Assembly (NCBI GenBank): GCA_035640715.1
Contig: DASQVO010000366.1
Span: forward strand, 1-9,559
Length of the DNA stretch: 9,559 bases
Origin: DASQVO01 sp035640715
GTDB taxonomy: Bacteria > Actinomycetota > Actinomycetes > Streptosporangiales > Streptosporangiaceae
Direction of reading: 5' to 3'
Shown here: positions 1-6,210 of the stretch, piece after piece
How the letters are laid out: each line of letters begins with the position of its first letter
Numbering within the stretch: position 1 is the first letter of the stretch
The notes under the pieces: model-generated
The model's database searches: none
The model's input: only the letters and a program-made list of their open reading frames with translations
What the model was told of the DNA's origin: nothing
Position numbers and translations under genes: made by a program

Positions 1-363
1 GAGTTCCGGGAACCCGGCTTCAAGGGATGCGCTTTTGTCGCGGCAAGCAGCGAAGCCCCTCCCGGCGGGGTCATCGAAACCGACGCCACCGAGTACCGCA
101 CCTGGAGGCGCAACCTGTTCACCGACCTCGCACGCCAAGCCGGAGCAGCCGACCCCGACCAGCTCGGCCAGCAACTTAACGTCCTCTACGACGGAGCAGA
201 GCTCACCGCCCGCATGGACCACAACCCCAACATCGCCGCCGCAACCCGTAATGTCGTAGCGGTTCTCCTCGAAGCCACAATCCCGAACCAGGAGGCGCTG
301 GGTCATCCTGCAGATGAGCCGGCTACAAGGAAGCAGACTGCAAAGAAGCAGAGTCGCGGCTGA
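1..363 (+). CDS. TetR/AcrR-family transcriptional regulator, C-terminal part (5' end outside window)
   Basis: Frame 1 is open from the left edge to a TGA at 361-363, giving 120 residues. Near the start is GCAFVAASSEAP, which matches the 'GCxFVNAAAE' motif of the ligand-binding C-terminal domain of many actinobacterial TetR repressors. A helical stretch follows (RNLFTDLARQAGAADPDQLG), then LYDGAELTARMD, the usual last helices where the dimer forms. The N-terminal helix-turn-helix lies outside the window. The last ~20 residues are Lys/Arg/Gln-rich (TRKQTAKKQSRG) and look like an unstructured tail. Its 3' end overlaps the start of the oxidoreductase remnant, so the two were probably co-transcribed. 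The family is fairly certain; the ligand is unknown. Confidence 0.8.
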   Translation, partial: EFREPGFKGCAFVAASSEAPPGGVIETDATEYRTWRRNLFTDLARQAGAADPDQLGQQLNVLYDGAELTARMDHNPNIAAATRNVVAVLLEATIPNQEALGHPADEPATRKQTAKKQSRG

Positions 364-522
364 CCGGTCGAATCCCGCCAAACCCATCCGCGTCGGTATC
401 GTCGGGGCGAACCCCGCCCGCGGCTGGGCGCTCGCGGCCCACCTTCCGGCCATGGTCCAGCTTTCCGGGTTCACGGTCACAGCGGTGTCCACGACCCGCC
501 AACAGAGCGCCGAGGAGACCGC
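314..522 (+). pseudogene. Gfo/Idh/MocA-family oxidoreductase, N-terminal remnant cut by an insertion sequence
   Basis: From ATG 314 the frame reads ...KPIRVGIVGANPARGWALA, then AAHLPAM, then FTVTAVSTTRQQSAEETA. This is the first beta-alpha-beta unit of the NAD(P)-binding Rossmann fold of Gfo/Idh/MocA dehydrogenases; 'GIVGANPxRGWA' and 'AVSTxRxxSA' are characteristic. Homology ends at about 522, where the insertion sequence begins. The reading frame stays open into the element but no longer encodes this family. A normal member has about 350-400 residues, so nearly the whole catalytic part is missing, and it does not reappear on the far side of the element. The start is uncertain: ATG 314 overlaps the TetR gene by 50 bases, and the nearest AGGAGG (290-295) is 18 bases upstream, further than usual. 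Confidence 0.72.
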
Positions 523-551
523 TGTGGGTGCCGAAACCCTATGCCACCAGG
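523..551 (+). repeat. Left terminal inverted repeat of the insertion sequence
   Basis: This reads TGTGGGTGCCGAAACCC followed by TATGCCACCAGG. It pairs with the reverse complement of 1722-1750 (TGTGCGTGCCGAAAACCC, then GTGCTACCTGGG) with a one-base gap and a few mismatches. The transposase stop codon (539-541, minus strand) falls within it. Confidence 0.7.
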
Positions 552-1627
552 CGATATTCATGAATCACGCCCCCGGCGCGGTCACGCCGCTGGACCCGGA
601 AATGGTCCAGGCCGGTGATGCCGTCGGGCAGCGGGCGGAGCGGCGAGGCCTGGCTGAGGGCGCGGTGGCGCCGGTGCGTGTTGCAGAAGTCCTTATACTC
701 GCGCAGGACGGTCATCAGGTGCCGCTGATTCCAGACCAGGGCCCGGTCCAGCAACTCGCGGCGGCAGCTGCCGGTCCAGCGTTCCATGACCGGATTCATT
801 CGCGGCGCCTGGACCGCGGAGCGGATCACCCTGATGCCAGCGGCTTGGAACACTGCGCCGGAGGTGGCGGTGAAGCTGGCATCCCGGTCATGCAGCACGA
901 ACTTTACCCGCATCCCGGCATCCTCCAGGTCCATCAGCAGGTTCCGGGCCTGCTGCGCAACCCACGACTGGACCGGGTGCCCGGTAGCGCCAAGGACCCG
1001 GACGCGGCGGGTGCGATGCTCGATCACGGCCAGGACATACACCTTCGCGCCGTTGAGGAGATCGGCGGTGAAGAAGTCCAGCGCCAGGAATCCCCTGTGC
1101 CTGCGATCGCAGGAACTCCGGCCAGCCAGGCCCGTCCCGGCGCGGCGCCGGGACGGTCCCGGCGCTGTTGAGGATCTGCCAGACTGTCGGCGGTGCCATC
1201 GTGATGCCGAGCCCGGCAAGCTCGCCGTGAATGCGGCGGTATCCCCATGACTGGTTCTCCCGGGCCAGCCGCAGCACCACCGGCCGGACCTTGCGGCGCA
1301 CCGGCGGGCGCCCGGACCGGCCATAGCGCGACCGGCGCGCCCAGCGGCGGCGGACGATGCCGCGATGCCATCGCACGATGGTGCCGGGGGTGACGATGAG
1401 CCGCATCGCGGCGAGGCGCCCGGCCGGCAGCGTCCCGGCCAGCAGCGCCAGCCACGCCCGGTCGGCCACGTCAGCCGCGAATAAGCCCGCGGCCGCTCGC
1501 GCAGGGCGACCGAGAGCTGATGGCGCAGCATGAGGATCTCGGCGTCCTTCCACCACGGCTCCCGGCGCGACAACCTGAGCAGCGACACCGTACGGGAGAC
1601 AATCAGGAAGATCAGCTTCAAGCCCAC
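539..1627 (-). pseudogene. DDE (rve integrase-core) transposase with two compensating frameshifts
   Basis: From GTG 1627 the protein begins VGLKLIFLIVSRTVSLLRLS and then WWKDAEILMLRHQL, the usual N-terminus of actinobacterial integrase-core transposases. After RLTWP the family sequence jumps to another frame (DRAWLALLAGTLPAGRL...), consistent with a one-base deletion near 1463. It then continues through the HTH_21-like part (SWGYRRIHGELAGLGI) and returns to the first frame near 1088-1097 by a one-base gain (FLRSQAQG / FLALDFFTADLLNG). The catalytic core is intact after that: Asp codon 1076-1078, Asp 887-889 (HDRD), and Glu 782-784 in APRMNPVMERW, about 34 residues on. Because the shifts cancel, the first frame is still open from end to end but has a scrambled middle. 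No A-rich slippery site is visible at either shift, so programmed frameshifting is unlikely and the enzyme is probably inactive. Confidence 0.8.
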
Positions 1628-1721
1628 AAGCCGAAGATCATCGCACCCCGGGCCAGGCCGGCACCTGCCCGCCCGGCGCCAGACGCGGGACCAAGCCGAC
1701 GGCGAGCTGTGGTGCATATGC

Positions 1722-1750
1722 CCAGGTAGCACGGGTTTTCGGCACGCACA
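1722..1750 (-). repeat. Right terminal inverted repeat of the insertion sequence
   Basis: Read on the minus strand from 1750, it gives TGTGCGTGCCGAAAACCC and then GTGCTACCTGGG, matching the left end at 523-551. It lies about 95-120 bases upstream of the transposase start, on the 5' side. The methyltransferase stop codon (1758-1760) is only 8 bases beyond it. Confidence 0.7.
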
Positions 1751-1757
1751 GGTTCAG

Positions 1758-2525
1758 TCAAGGGCGTGCGAACGTGACCAGGTCGGCAGTCTCGATGACA
1801 GGACCGGCATGATCTCCGCGGGCGACGGCTGCATCGACGGCTGCATCGACGAGTGCGTCGCCGTGGGCGATCTCCTCGGCGCTGAGGTGCTCGAAGGTGG
1901 AGATGGCGTGGCGCTTGAGCCGTTGGGAATAGGCCTGGAAGCTCGGCGCGTACGGGTCGGGCACGTGATCGTGGGCGACCGGCGTGAGCGTTCCGAAGCT
2001 GGCGACCAGCTCGTCGTACGTCGGGAAGACCCGCGCCTCGACCGCCTTGGCCCCAGGGAAGAACCGGTGCCACAGCAGGTCAGGGAGCTGGTCGCCCAGC
2101 GCGGTGCGGACGAGCAGCCGACCGCCGGGGCGGAGCACCCTGGCCACCTCCCGACCGGCCGCCGCACGGTCAGTGACATGGTGAAACGAAAGGAACATCA
2201 GGACAAGGTCAACCGAGGCGTCCCGCAGCGGGATCTGCTCCGCGTTCCCCTGCAGGTAGGTGATGCCGTCGGCAGCGGGCGCCTGCCGCAGCATCGCTTC
2301 GGCCGGCTCTACACCGAACACAGGGCCGCCGAAGCGCCGGGCGAGGCCGGGAGTGAACCGTCCCGTGCCGGAGCCAAGGTCGAGCACCGCCAACGGCCGC
2401 TGCTCGGGGGATCTCCGCTCGAAGGCATCGAGCCAGCCATCGAGCGCCTCGGCGGTGAGTGCCCGGGTGGCGGCGTACTGCCGATACTGGACCCGTTCGT
2501 AGTCAACCCGTAGCACGTCCGCCAT
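1758..2525 (-). CDS. Class I SAM-dependent methyltransferase (Methyltransf_11-like)
   Basis: 255 residues from ATG 2523-2525. Motif I, VLDLGSGTGRF, lies at residues ~47-57 and binds S-adenosylmethionine. GVEP at ~71-74 supplies the acidic residue that contacts the ribose. GNAEQIPLRDASVDLVLM at ~93-110 is the motif II/III region, FHHV follows at ~114, and LRPGGRLLVR at ~131-140 is the usual post-motif strand. The C-terminal third is a family-specific helical cap (RLKRHAISTFEHLSAEEIAHGD) that should set substrate specificity; the substrate cannot be read from sequence. I prefer this start to the longer one at 2597 because the extra 24 residues are low-complexity, Pro/Arg/Ser-rich, and outside the fold. 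No strong ribosome binding site precedes either start. It is divergent from the ArsR-like gene. Near the C-terminus the tandem VDAAVDAA comes from a duplicated 12-mer. Confidence 0.82.
   Translation of the reverse strand: MADVLRVDYERVQYRQYAATRALTAEALDGWLDAFERRSPEQRPLAVLDLGSGTGRFTPGLARRFGGPVFGVEPAEAMLRQAPAADGITYLQGNAEQIPLRDASVDLVLMFLSFHHVTDRAAAGREVARVLRPGGRLLVRTALGDQLPDLLWHRFFPGAKAVEARVFPTYDELVASFGTLTPVAHDHVPDPYAPSFQAYSQRLKRHAISTFEHLSAEEIAHGDALVDAAVDAAVARGDHAGPVIETADLVTFARP
1827..1850 (-). repeat. Two tandem copies of a 12-base unit inside the methyltransferase
   Basis: GGCTGCATCGAC occurs twice back to back (1827-1838, 1839-1850). On the coding strand it gives VDAAVDAA near the C-terminus, an in-frame four-residue duplication within an alanine-rich helix. 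Confidence 0.8.
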
Positions 2526-2597
2526 TGTGTCGCTTAAGGGCCGACGATGGGCGCTACATCGCGGTTGCCGGTGCGGGCTCGTCTCCGGAAACGACAT

Positions 2598-2620
2598 GAT
2601 GACTGAGACACAGCGTCATC
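2598..2620. promoter_or_regulatory. Perfect 6-bp inverted repeat in the methyltransferase/ArsR divergent spacer
   Basis: GATGAC (2598-2603) and GTCATC (2615-2620) are perfect inverted copies separated by 11 bases. The same spacer holds alternating GTCTC and GAGAC pentamers at 2581, 2605, 2626 and 2672, and GACTGAGAC occurs twice as a direct repeat (2601-2609 and 2668-2676). This could be an operator or part of the methyltransferase 5' region; function is inferred only from the symmetry. Confidence 0.3.
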
Positions 2621-2724
2621 TCAACGTCTCGGGAACACGTCAATTCGCAGGATGTGTCCGACAAGACGACTGAGACGGGACAGAGATCGGGCAACCGCTC
2701 GCGGTTCGGCGAGCGCGCGAAAAG

Positions 2725-2758
2725 TTGGCATGGCATGAGTGCCTGGCGCTGTGCCATG
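2725..2758. promoter_or_regulatory. Nested inverted repeats just upstream of the ArsR-like gene, candidate operator
   Basis: CATGGCA (2729-2735) and TGCCATG (2752-2758) are perfect inverted copies 16 bases apart. Between and overlapping them are GGCA-N4-TGCC (2732-2743) and TGGC-N5-GCCA (2744-2756). A TTGGCA at 2725-2730 could also serve as a -35 element. The cluster ends 9 bases before ATG 2768, the normal place for an autoregulatory operator of a winged-helix repressor. Which half-sites matter cannot be decided by eye. Confidence 0.4.
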
Positions 2759-2767
2759 ATGCGAAAG

Positions 2768-3358
2768 ATGTCTTTCACATCGAATCCCCGCGGTGAGCGA
2801 CGCCGTCAGGTCACCGACCCGCGCGAGCTGCGTGCGCTCGCGCACCCCCTGCGTCTCGCGATACTGGACCACCTCATGTCGTTCGGGGAGCAGACCGCTG
2901 CCCGGTGCGCCGAGGCTGTCGGGTCCACGACGTCGAACTGCAGCTATCACCTGCGCGCTCTCGCTCGGGCCGGGTTTGTCGAACGTGCGGATTCCGCTGA
3001 CGGGCGCGAGCGGCCGTGGCGGGCGACGTCGACCGGGCTGATCTGGCCGGACGACATCAAGCTTTCGCCAGCGGCCGCGGGGGCCGCGCTCGTGCTCGAC
3101 GAGCTGTCGCTCGCGCGGGGGGAGGAGCTGACTCGCCAGGCCCGTAGACGTCACGACGAGCAGCCAGCGGAGTGGCGCGCCGCGGAGGCCTACCACGACT
3201 ACGGGCTGAACATGACGGCGGCCGAGCTGGCCGAACTCACCGCCCGGATCGATCGCCTGGTGCGTCCCTTCATCACCATGACTCGCCAAGACGCACCCGA
3301 GGACGCCCAGGTGGTCCTACTGCGACTACTCGCGTTCCGCTACCCCCGATCGCCGTGA
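2768..3358 (+). CDS. ArsR-like winged helix-turn-helix transcriptional regulator
   Basis: 196 residues from ATG 2768. DPRELRALAHPLRLAILDHL at ~17-36 is the classic entry of the ArsR-type DNA-binding domain. It is followed by TAARCAEAVGSTTSNCSYHL (helix-turn-helix, ~43-62), then RALARAGFVERADSADGRERPW, the wing. The C-terminal half is helical and rich in Ala, Arg and Glu; it contains no Cys cluster like the metal sites of ArsR/SmtB, so a metal sensor is unlikely. Start choice: in-frame ATGs also exist at 2654, 2735, 2756 and 2759, but 2768 lies just before the conserved fold and downstream of the inverted repeats, whereas ATG 2756 lies inside them. It is 113 bases ahead of an MFS exporter on the same strand. 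This regulator-exporter pair is common in actinomycetes, so it probably represses that exporter. Confidence 0.8.
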   Translation: MSFTSNPRGERRRQVTDPRELRALAHPLRLAILDHLMSFGEQTAARCAEAVGSTTSNCSYHLRALARAGFVERADSADGRERPWRATSTGLIWPDDIKLSPAAAGAALVLDELSLARGEELTRQARRRHDEQPAEWRAAEAYHDYGLNMTAAELAELTARIDRLVRPFITMTRQDAPEDAQVVLLRLLAFRYPRSP

Positions 3359-3471
3359 GATCCGTCGGGTTGGCGGGCGAGCGGTGCAGACCCAGCAATG
3401 AGTTCAACAGCGTGGGCAGGCGCTGGTGCGCTCTCCGGGAACCGGCGACATCCGGGATGGTGTGAGCCGCG

Positions 3472-4725
3472 ATGCGATCAGGTCAGTATTTCGAGCCGCT
3501 GAGGCATCGCGATTTCGCGTTGCTGTGGTCAGGGCAGGCTGTCTCCCAGCTCGGAGACGGTGTCTTCACCGTGACGCTTGCGATCGAGACGCTGCGCGTC
3601 GATCACCACGCCGTCGGCCTCTCATACGTGCTGGCCGCGCGACTTCTGCCGGCGGTCCTATTCACGCTGGCGGGTGGAGTGCTCGTGGATCGCGTCCCGC
3701 GGCGGCTGGTGATGCTCGCGTCAGACGTCGCGCGCGGCACGGCGGTCGCGGTCGTCACGGTGCTGATAGCGACCGGCGCGATCCATCTGATCGGACTCGT
3801 CTGCATGGCCCTTGTTTTCGGGCTCGGTGACGCTGTGTTCTTCCCAGCGGCGACGGCGATCATGCCCGAGCTGGTGCCCCCGGATCTACTCGTCGGTGCA
3901 AGTGCGCTGAACGGGACAAGCCGCCAGTTGGCCGGAGTCCTCATCGGCCCCGCCATCGGCGGACTGCTCGTCGGATTCCTGGGCACCGCCTGGGGGTTCG
4001 GAATCGACGCCGCCTCCTTCCTCATCAGCGCCGCGGCGGTCTACGCGATGAGGGGCCGCTCAGCACCGGTCCCCACCGGGGAATCGCCGCTGGCCGATCT
4101 GCGCGAGGGTCTGCGCTTCTGCGTCTCGCAGCCGTGGCTGTGGGTCTCTACCCTCGGCGCGTCGCTGGGGAACTTTGTGGCGTTCTCACCGCTCGGCGCG
4201 ATGATCCCCCTACTCGTCAAGCACGTGCTGCACGGCGGGGGAGTCGCCCTCGGTCTCGTCCTGGCCGCCGGCGGCCTCGGAGGCCTTGTCGCGACGGTGC
4301 TCGCCGGTCGACGCGGGCCACCGCGGCGTCGGCTGGTCCATCTCTGGATCGGGTGGGGCCTGTCGGGAGTCGGAGTTCTCGGCCTCGGGTTCGTCCCGGA
4401 TGTCTGGCTGGCCGGTGGGGTCGCGTTCGTGACCTATGGACTGGACGCCTACGGCTCGGTCATGTTCAACCCGCTCATCCAGGAAGGCGTCCCCGACGCG
4501 TTGCTGGGACGGGTCTCGGCGGTGGACTACCTATTCGGGTTTGCACTCAGCCCGCTCGGTCTCGTGGCTGCCGGCGCCGCCGCCGACGCGATCGGGGTCC
4601 GGCCCACCCTCATCGTGGGAGGCGCCATCACCGCACTGACGACCCTCATACCGCTGCTGCCGGGCGTCGAGGACCCAACCCTCCAGCACCCAGAAACGCC
4701 CACGCCGCAACCAAGGAGGATGTGA
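3472..4725 (+). CDS. MFS transporter (MFS_3 / EntS-MefA-like drug or siderophore exporter)
   Basis: 417 residues, the usual length for a 12-helix major facilitator. The N-terminus, YFEPLRHRDFALLWSGQAVS then QLGDGVF, is the signature of the MFS_3 group. The loop between helices 2 and 3 is GGVLVDRVPRRLVM (~68-81), the conserved motif A with Asp73, Arg74 and Arg77-78. LAGVLIGPAIGG (~153-164) is a motif-C-like antiporter segment in helix 5. A hydrophilic central loop (~190-215) separates the two six-helix halves, and the second half repeats a weaker motif (VLAGRRGPPRRRLV). The tail is short, Pro/Thr-rich and cytoplasmic. It should sit in the cytoplasmic membrane and export a small molecule using the proton gradient; the substrate is not readable. 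No strong Shine-Dalgarno sequence precedes ATG 3472. It probably belongs to one transcription unit with the ArsR-like gene upstream and is convergent with the next MFS gene. Confidence 0.85.
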   Translation: MRSGQYFEPLRHRDFALLWSGQAVSQLGDGVFTVTLAIETLRVDHHAVGLSYVLAARLLPAVLFTLAGGVLVDRVPRRLVMLASDVARGTAVAVVTVLIATGAIHLIGLVCMALVFGLGDAVFFPAATAIMPELVPPDLLVGASALNGTSRQLAGVLIGPAIGGLLVGFLGTAWGFGIDAASFLISAAAVYAMRGRSAPVPTGESPLADLREGLRFCVSQPWLWVSTLGASLGNFVAFSPLGAMIPLLVKHVLHGGGVALGLVLAAGGLGGLVATVLAGRRGPPRRRLVHLWIGWGLSGVGVLGLGFVPDVWLAGGVAFVTYGLDAYGSVMFNPLIQEGVPDALLGRVSAVDYLFGFALSPLGLVAAGAAADAIGVRPTLIVGGAITALTTLIPLLPGVEDPTLQHPETPTPQPRRM

Positions 4726-4780
4726 CCACTGATCCGCAGCGGCGACTGGACCAGGACGCGGCTCTTGTCGATGCCCTTCG

Positions 4781-4859
4781 ATGCGCAGAAAGCAGAACCC
4801 TTTGACTCCGGCCACCGTGATGCGAATGCTCCGTGATCACGACGAGAAGACCTCAATGT
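4781..4859 (+). other. Possible short gene remnant between the two convergent exporters
   Basis: The 127-base gap between the exporter genes has no clear terminator. In one plus-strand frame, 4781-4859 reads MRRKQNPLTPATVMRMLRDH followed by DEKTSM. 'LTPxxVMxxLRDH' followed by a Cys resembles the C-terminal region of some amide-bond hydrolases (peptidase C45/C69-like), but the match is short and from memory only. A 10-bp perfect palindrome CGTGATCACG lies at 4832-4841. It could equally be non-coding. Confidence 0.15.
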
Positions 4860-6097
4860 GTGAATCGCACCGCCACAGGGATTGCCGGCCCTAGCACCGC
4901 TGCCGCGGTAATGGCGAAGCAGACGGCCAACGGCACCCGGGCCAGCACCAGGCCGATCCCCGCCGTGCCCGCCGAGTTGCCAACGTTATAAGCCGTATTC
5001 ACCCAGGTGCCCGCCTCGGTACGGGCCCCCGGCACGGCGATTTCCTCCGCCATCAGATACCCGGTGGCCAGTGCCGGTGACACGAACAGCCCCGCGAAGC
5101 CCAGCACCGCGGCCAACGCCCAGATGCCGGGCGACAGCCCGGCCACCGCCAGCGACACACCAAGCCCGCAGGCGAGGAAGACCAGCCGCACCTGGATAGA
5201 GGCCCGCCAGCCGACACTCCCATACATCAGGCCACCGACCGCGCTGCCGACCGCCAGCGCCGCCTCCACCCATGCAACCGAGGCAACGGCATGATGACGC
5301 CCAGCGAACGTCACCGCGAGAATATTCACCGCACCCAGGCCCAGGCCCACAACGCCCGACATCAGCACCGGCTGCCACACTGCCGCCACGCGCCACAGCC
5401 ACGTGTGCCGCCCCGGTGCTGTGACTGCTGCGCCAGGTCCAGCAGGCGGTCCGTTTTCCGGGGTTGCCCCGCCCATCTCCGGCACGGCCAGGCTCCGCAC
5501 CACCGGGGACGACACAAGCACCAGGGAACCGGCCAGCACGAGGCCGGCGCTCACCGCCAGGCCCAGCGCCGGGTCTGTGTACGCGGCGAGCAGGCCAGCC
5601 AGCAACGGGCCCACGACGAACAGCAGTTCCTCCGCCACCGTGTCCAGGGAAAAGGCCCGCTGCAAGAGATCCCGGCCCGGGACCAGAACGCCCCACAGCC
5701 CCCGCATCAGCGGACCCAGCGGCGGCGTGGACGCGCCAGATGCCGCCCCCAGAGCCCAGAGCAGGACCCGGGGGCACCCCGGCTGCCACGTCGCCCCGGC
5801 CAGGACCCCCAGCAGGAGCGCGTAGACCGCTGCCATCGGCGGCAGCGCCCGGCGCGGCCCGTGCCGGTCCAGCAGCCTCGCCCGGAACGGGGAGAGAACC
5901 GAACTGGCCAGCCCGAACACGGCTACGACGCCGCCAGCCATCGCGTACGAACCCGTGACCCGGGTAACCGCCAGGACCAGGGACAGGAACACCACGCCGT
6001 ACGACAGCCTGCCCACCAGCGCCGCACCGAAGGTGCGTACCGCGTGCGGGGCACGCAAGACGACGGCATACGAAGTAAGAGAAAAGCGTGAGCGCAT
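4853..6097 (-). CDS. MFS transporter with attenuator-like leader
   Basis: 414 residues from ATG 6095-6097. The start is fixed by GAGGAAG (6103-6109), a strong Shine-Dalgarno sequence five bases upstream; the reading frame is open further upstream but that stretch is the hairpin leader. The first helix region is RTFGAALVGRLSYGVVFLSL. Loop 2-3 carries RARLLDRHGPRRAL (~72-85), motif A with Asp77, Arg78 and Arg82-83. Later helices include ELLFVVGPLLAGLLAAYTDP (~helix 5) and GMxSGVVGLGLGAVN-type segments. The central loop is Gly/Pro-rich (ENGPPAGPGAAVTAPGRH). Twelve helices are expected, in the cytoplasmic membrane; substrate unknown. No regulator gene adjoins it, but the leader holds an intrinsic terminator, so expression may be controlled by conditional read-through. 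Confidence 0.85.
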   Translation of the reverse strand: MRSRFSLTSYAVVLRAPHAVRTFGAALVGRLSYGVVFLSLVLAVTRVTGSYAMAGGVVAVFGLASSVLSPFRARLLDRHGPRRALPPMAAVYALLLGVLAGATWQPGCPRVLLWALGAASGASTPPLGPLMRGLWGVLVPGRDLLQRAFSLDTVAEELLFVVGPLLAGLLAAYTDPALGLAVSAGLVLAGSLVLVSSPVVRSLAVPEMGGATPENGPPAGPGAAVTAPGRHTWLWRVAAVWQPVLMSGVVGLGLGAVNILAVTFAGRHHAVASVAWVEAALAVGSAVGGLMYGSVGWRASIQVRLVFLACGLGVSLAVAGLSPGIWALAAVLGFAGLFVSPALATGYLMAEEIAVPGARTEAGTWVNTAYNVGNSAGTAGIGLVLARVPLAVCFAITAAAVLGPAIPVAVRFTH

Positions 6098-6102
6098 TGA
6101 AT

Positions 6103-6109
6103 CTTCCTC
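6103..6109 (-). promoter_or_regulatory. Shine-Dalgarno sequence of the second MFS gene
   Basis: GAGGAAG on the minus strand, five bases before ATG 6097. It follows the T-run of the leader hairpin with no gap, so transcription ending in the T-run would exclude the ribosome binding site from the RNA. Confidence 0.8.
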
Positions 6110-6134
6110 AAAAAAGCGGCGCACCAGGCGCCGC
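6110..6134 (-). terminator. Intrinsic terminator in the leader of the second MFS gene (candidate attenuator)
   Basis: Read on the minus strand: GCGGCGC (6134-6128), a five-base loop CTGGT (6127-6123), GCGCCGC (6122-6116), then TTTTTT (6115-6110). The stem is seven perfect G-C pairs. It stands between the candidate promoter/upstream reading frame and the gene's own ribosome binding site, so it must be read through for the exporter to be expressed. This is the geometry of transcription attenuators ahead of antibiotic-resistance genes. On the plus strand there is no T-run, so it works in one direction only. T-runs of six are uncommon in DNA this GC-rich. Confidence 0.72.
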
Positions 6135-6186
6135 AGCCGCAGGGACGCCTCAGAGCCCAGCCACACAGCCGGGCAGCCAAGGCGGC

Positions 6187-6210
6187 CTACGCACGAGGAA
6201 GGAAATGCAT
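6187..6210 (-). CDS. Seven-codon upstream reading frame (possible leader peptide)
   Basis: ATG CAT TTC CTT CCT CGT GCG TAG on the minus strand encodes MHFLPRA. It ends 52 bases before the terminator stem. No Shine-Dalgarno sequence precedes it, but its ATG falls about six bases after a TACTGT that could be a -10 element, so it could be translated from a leaderless transcript. A longer alternative in another frame begins at MPLNVATVMACISFL and ends within the leader. Either could couple ribosome movement to terminator folding. Translation is unproven. Confidence 0.3.
   Translation of the reverse strand: MHFLPRA

Larger units (their letters stand above)
523..1750 (-). mobile_element. Insertion sequence, ~1.23 kb, one DDE (rve-type) transposase gene, decayed
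   Basis: The element is bounded by imperfect inverted repeats at 523-551 and 1722-1750. Its outermost bases are TG...CA, typical of IS3/IS481-like elements with retrovirus-type integrase transposases. It contains one transposase gene on the minus strand, whose stop codon lies inside the left repeat. The left flank (ending ...gagaccgc) and right flank (ggttcagtca...) show no clear target duplication. The left flank is mid-gene in an oxidoreductase while the right flank leads straight into a methyltransferase 3' end, so one flank has been lost or rearranged after insertion. The family is assigned from the protein only; IS3-like versus IS481-like is not settled. Confidence 0.72.

Noticed and set aside
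314..1171. A long plus-strand reading frame (285 codons) joining the oxidoreductase start to sequence inside the insertion sequence
   Set aside because: Past about 522 it is antisense to the transposase and matches no family. The fusion is only an open frame in GC-rich DNA, so only the first part is annotated.
1088..1463. Programmed ribosomal frameshifting in the transposase
   Set aside because: IS3-type programmed shifts occur once, at an A-rich slippery site between two overlapping frames. Here there are two shifts in opposite directions and no slippery heptamer at either.
1530..2513. A 327-codon plus-strand frame across the methyltransferase region
   Set aside because: It is the opposite strand of the methyltransferase, whose motifs I and post-I are unmistakable. 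The plus-strand product is Arg/Gly-rich with no fold-like pattern.
2526..2597. Longer methyltransferase with start at 2597
   Set aside because: The extra residues are Pro/Arg/Ser-rich and outside the conserved fold, and no ribosome binding site precedes that ATG.
6098..6166. Longer N-terminus for the second MFS protein starting at 6166
   Set aside because: That stretch codes for an Arg-rich segment because it is the terminator hairpin. A strong Shine-Dalgarno sequence sets the start at 6097.
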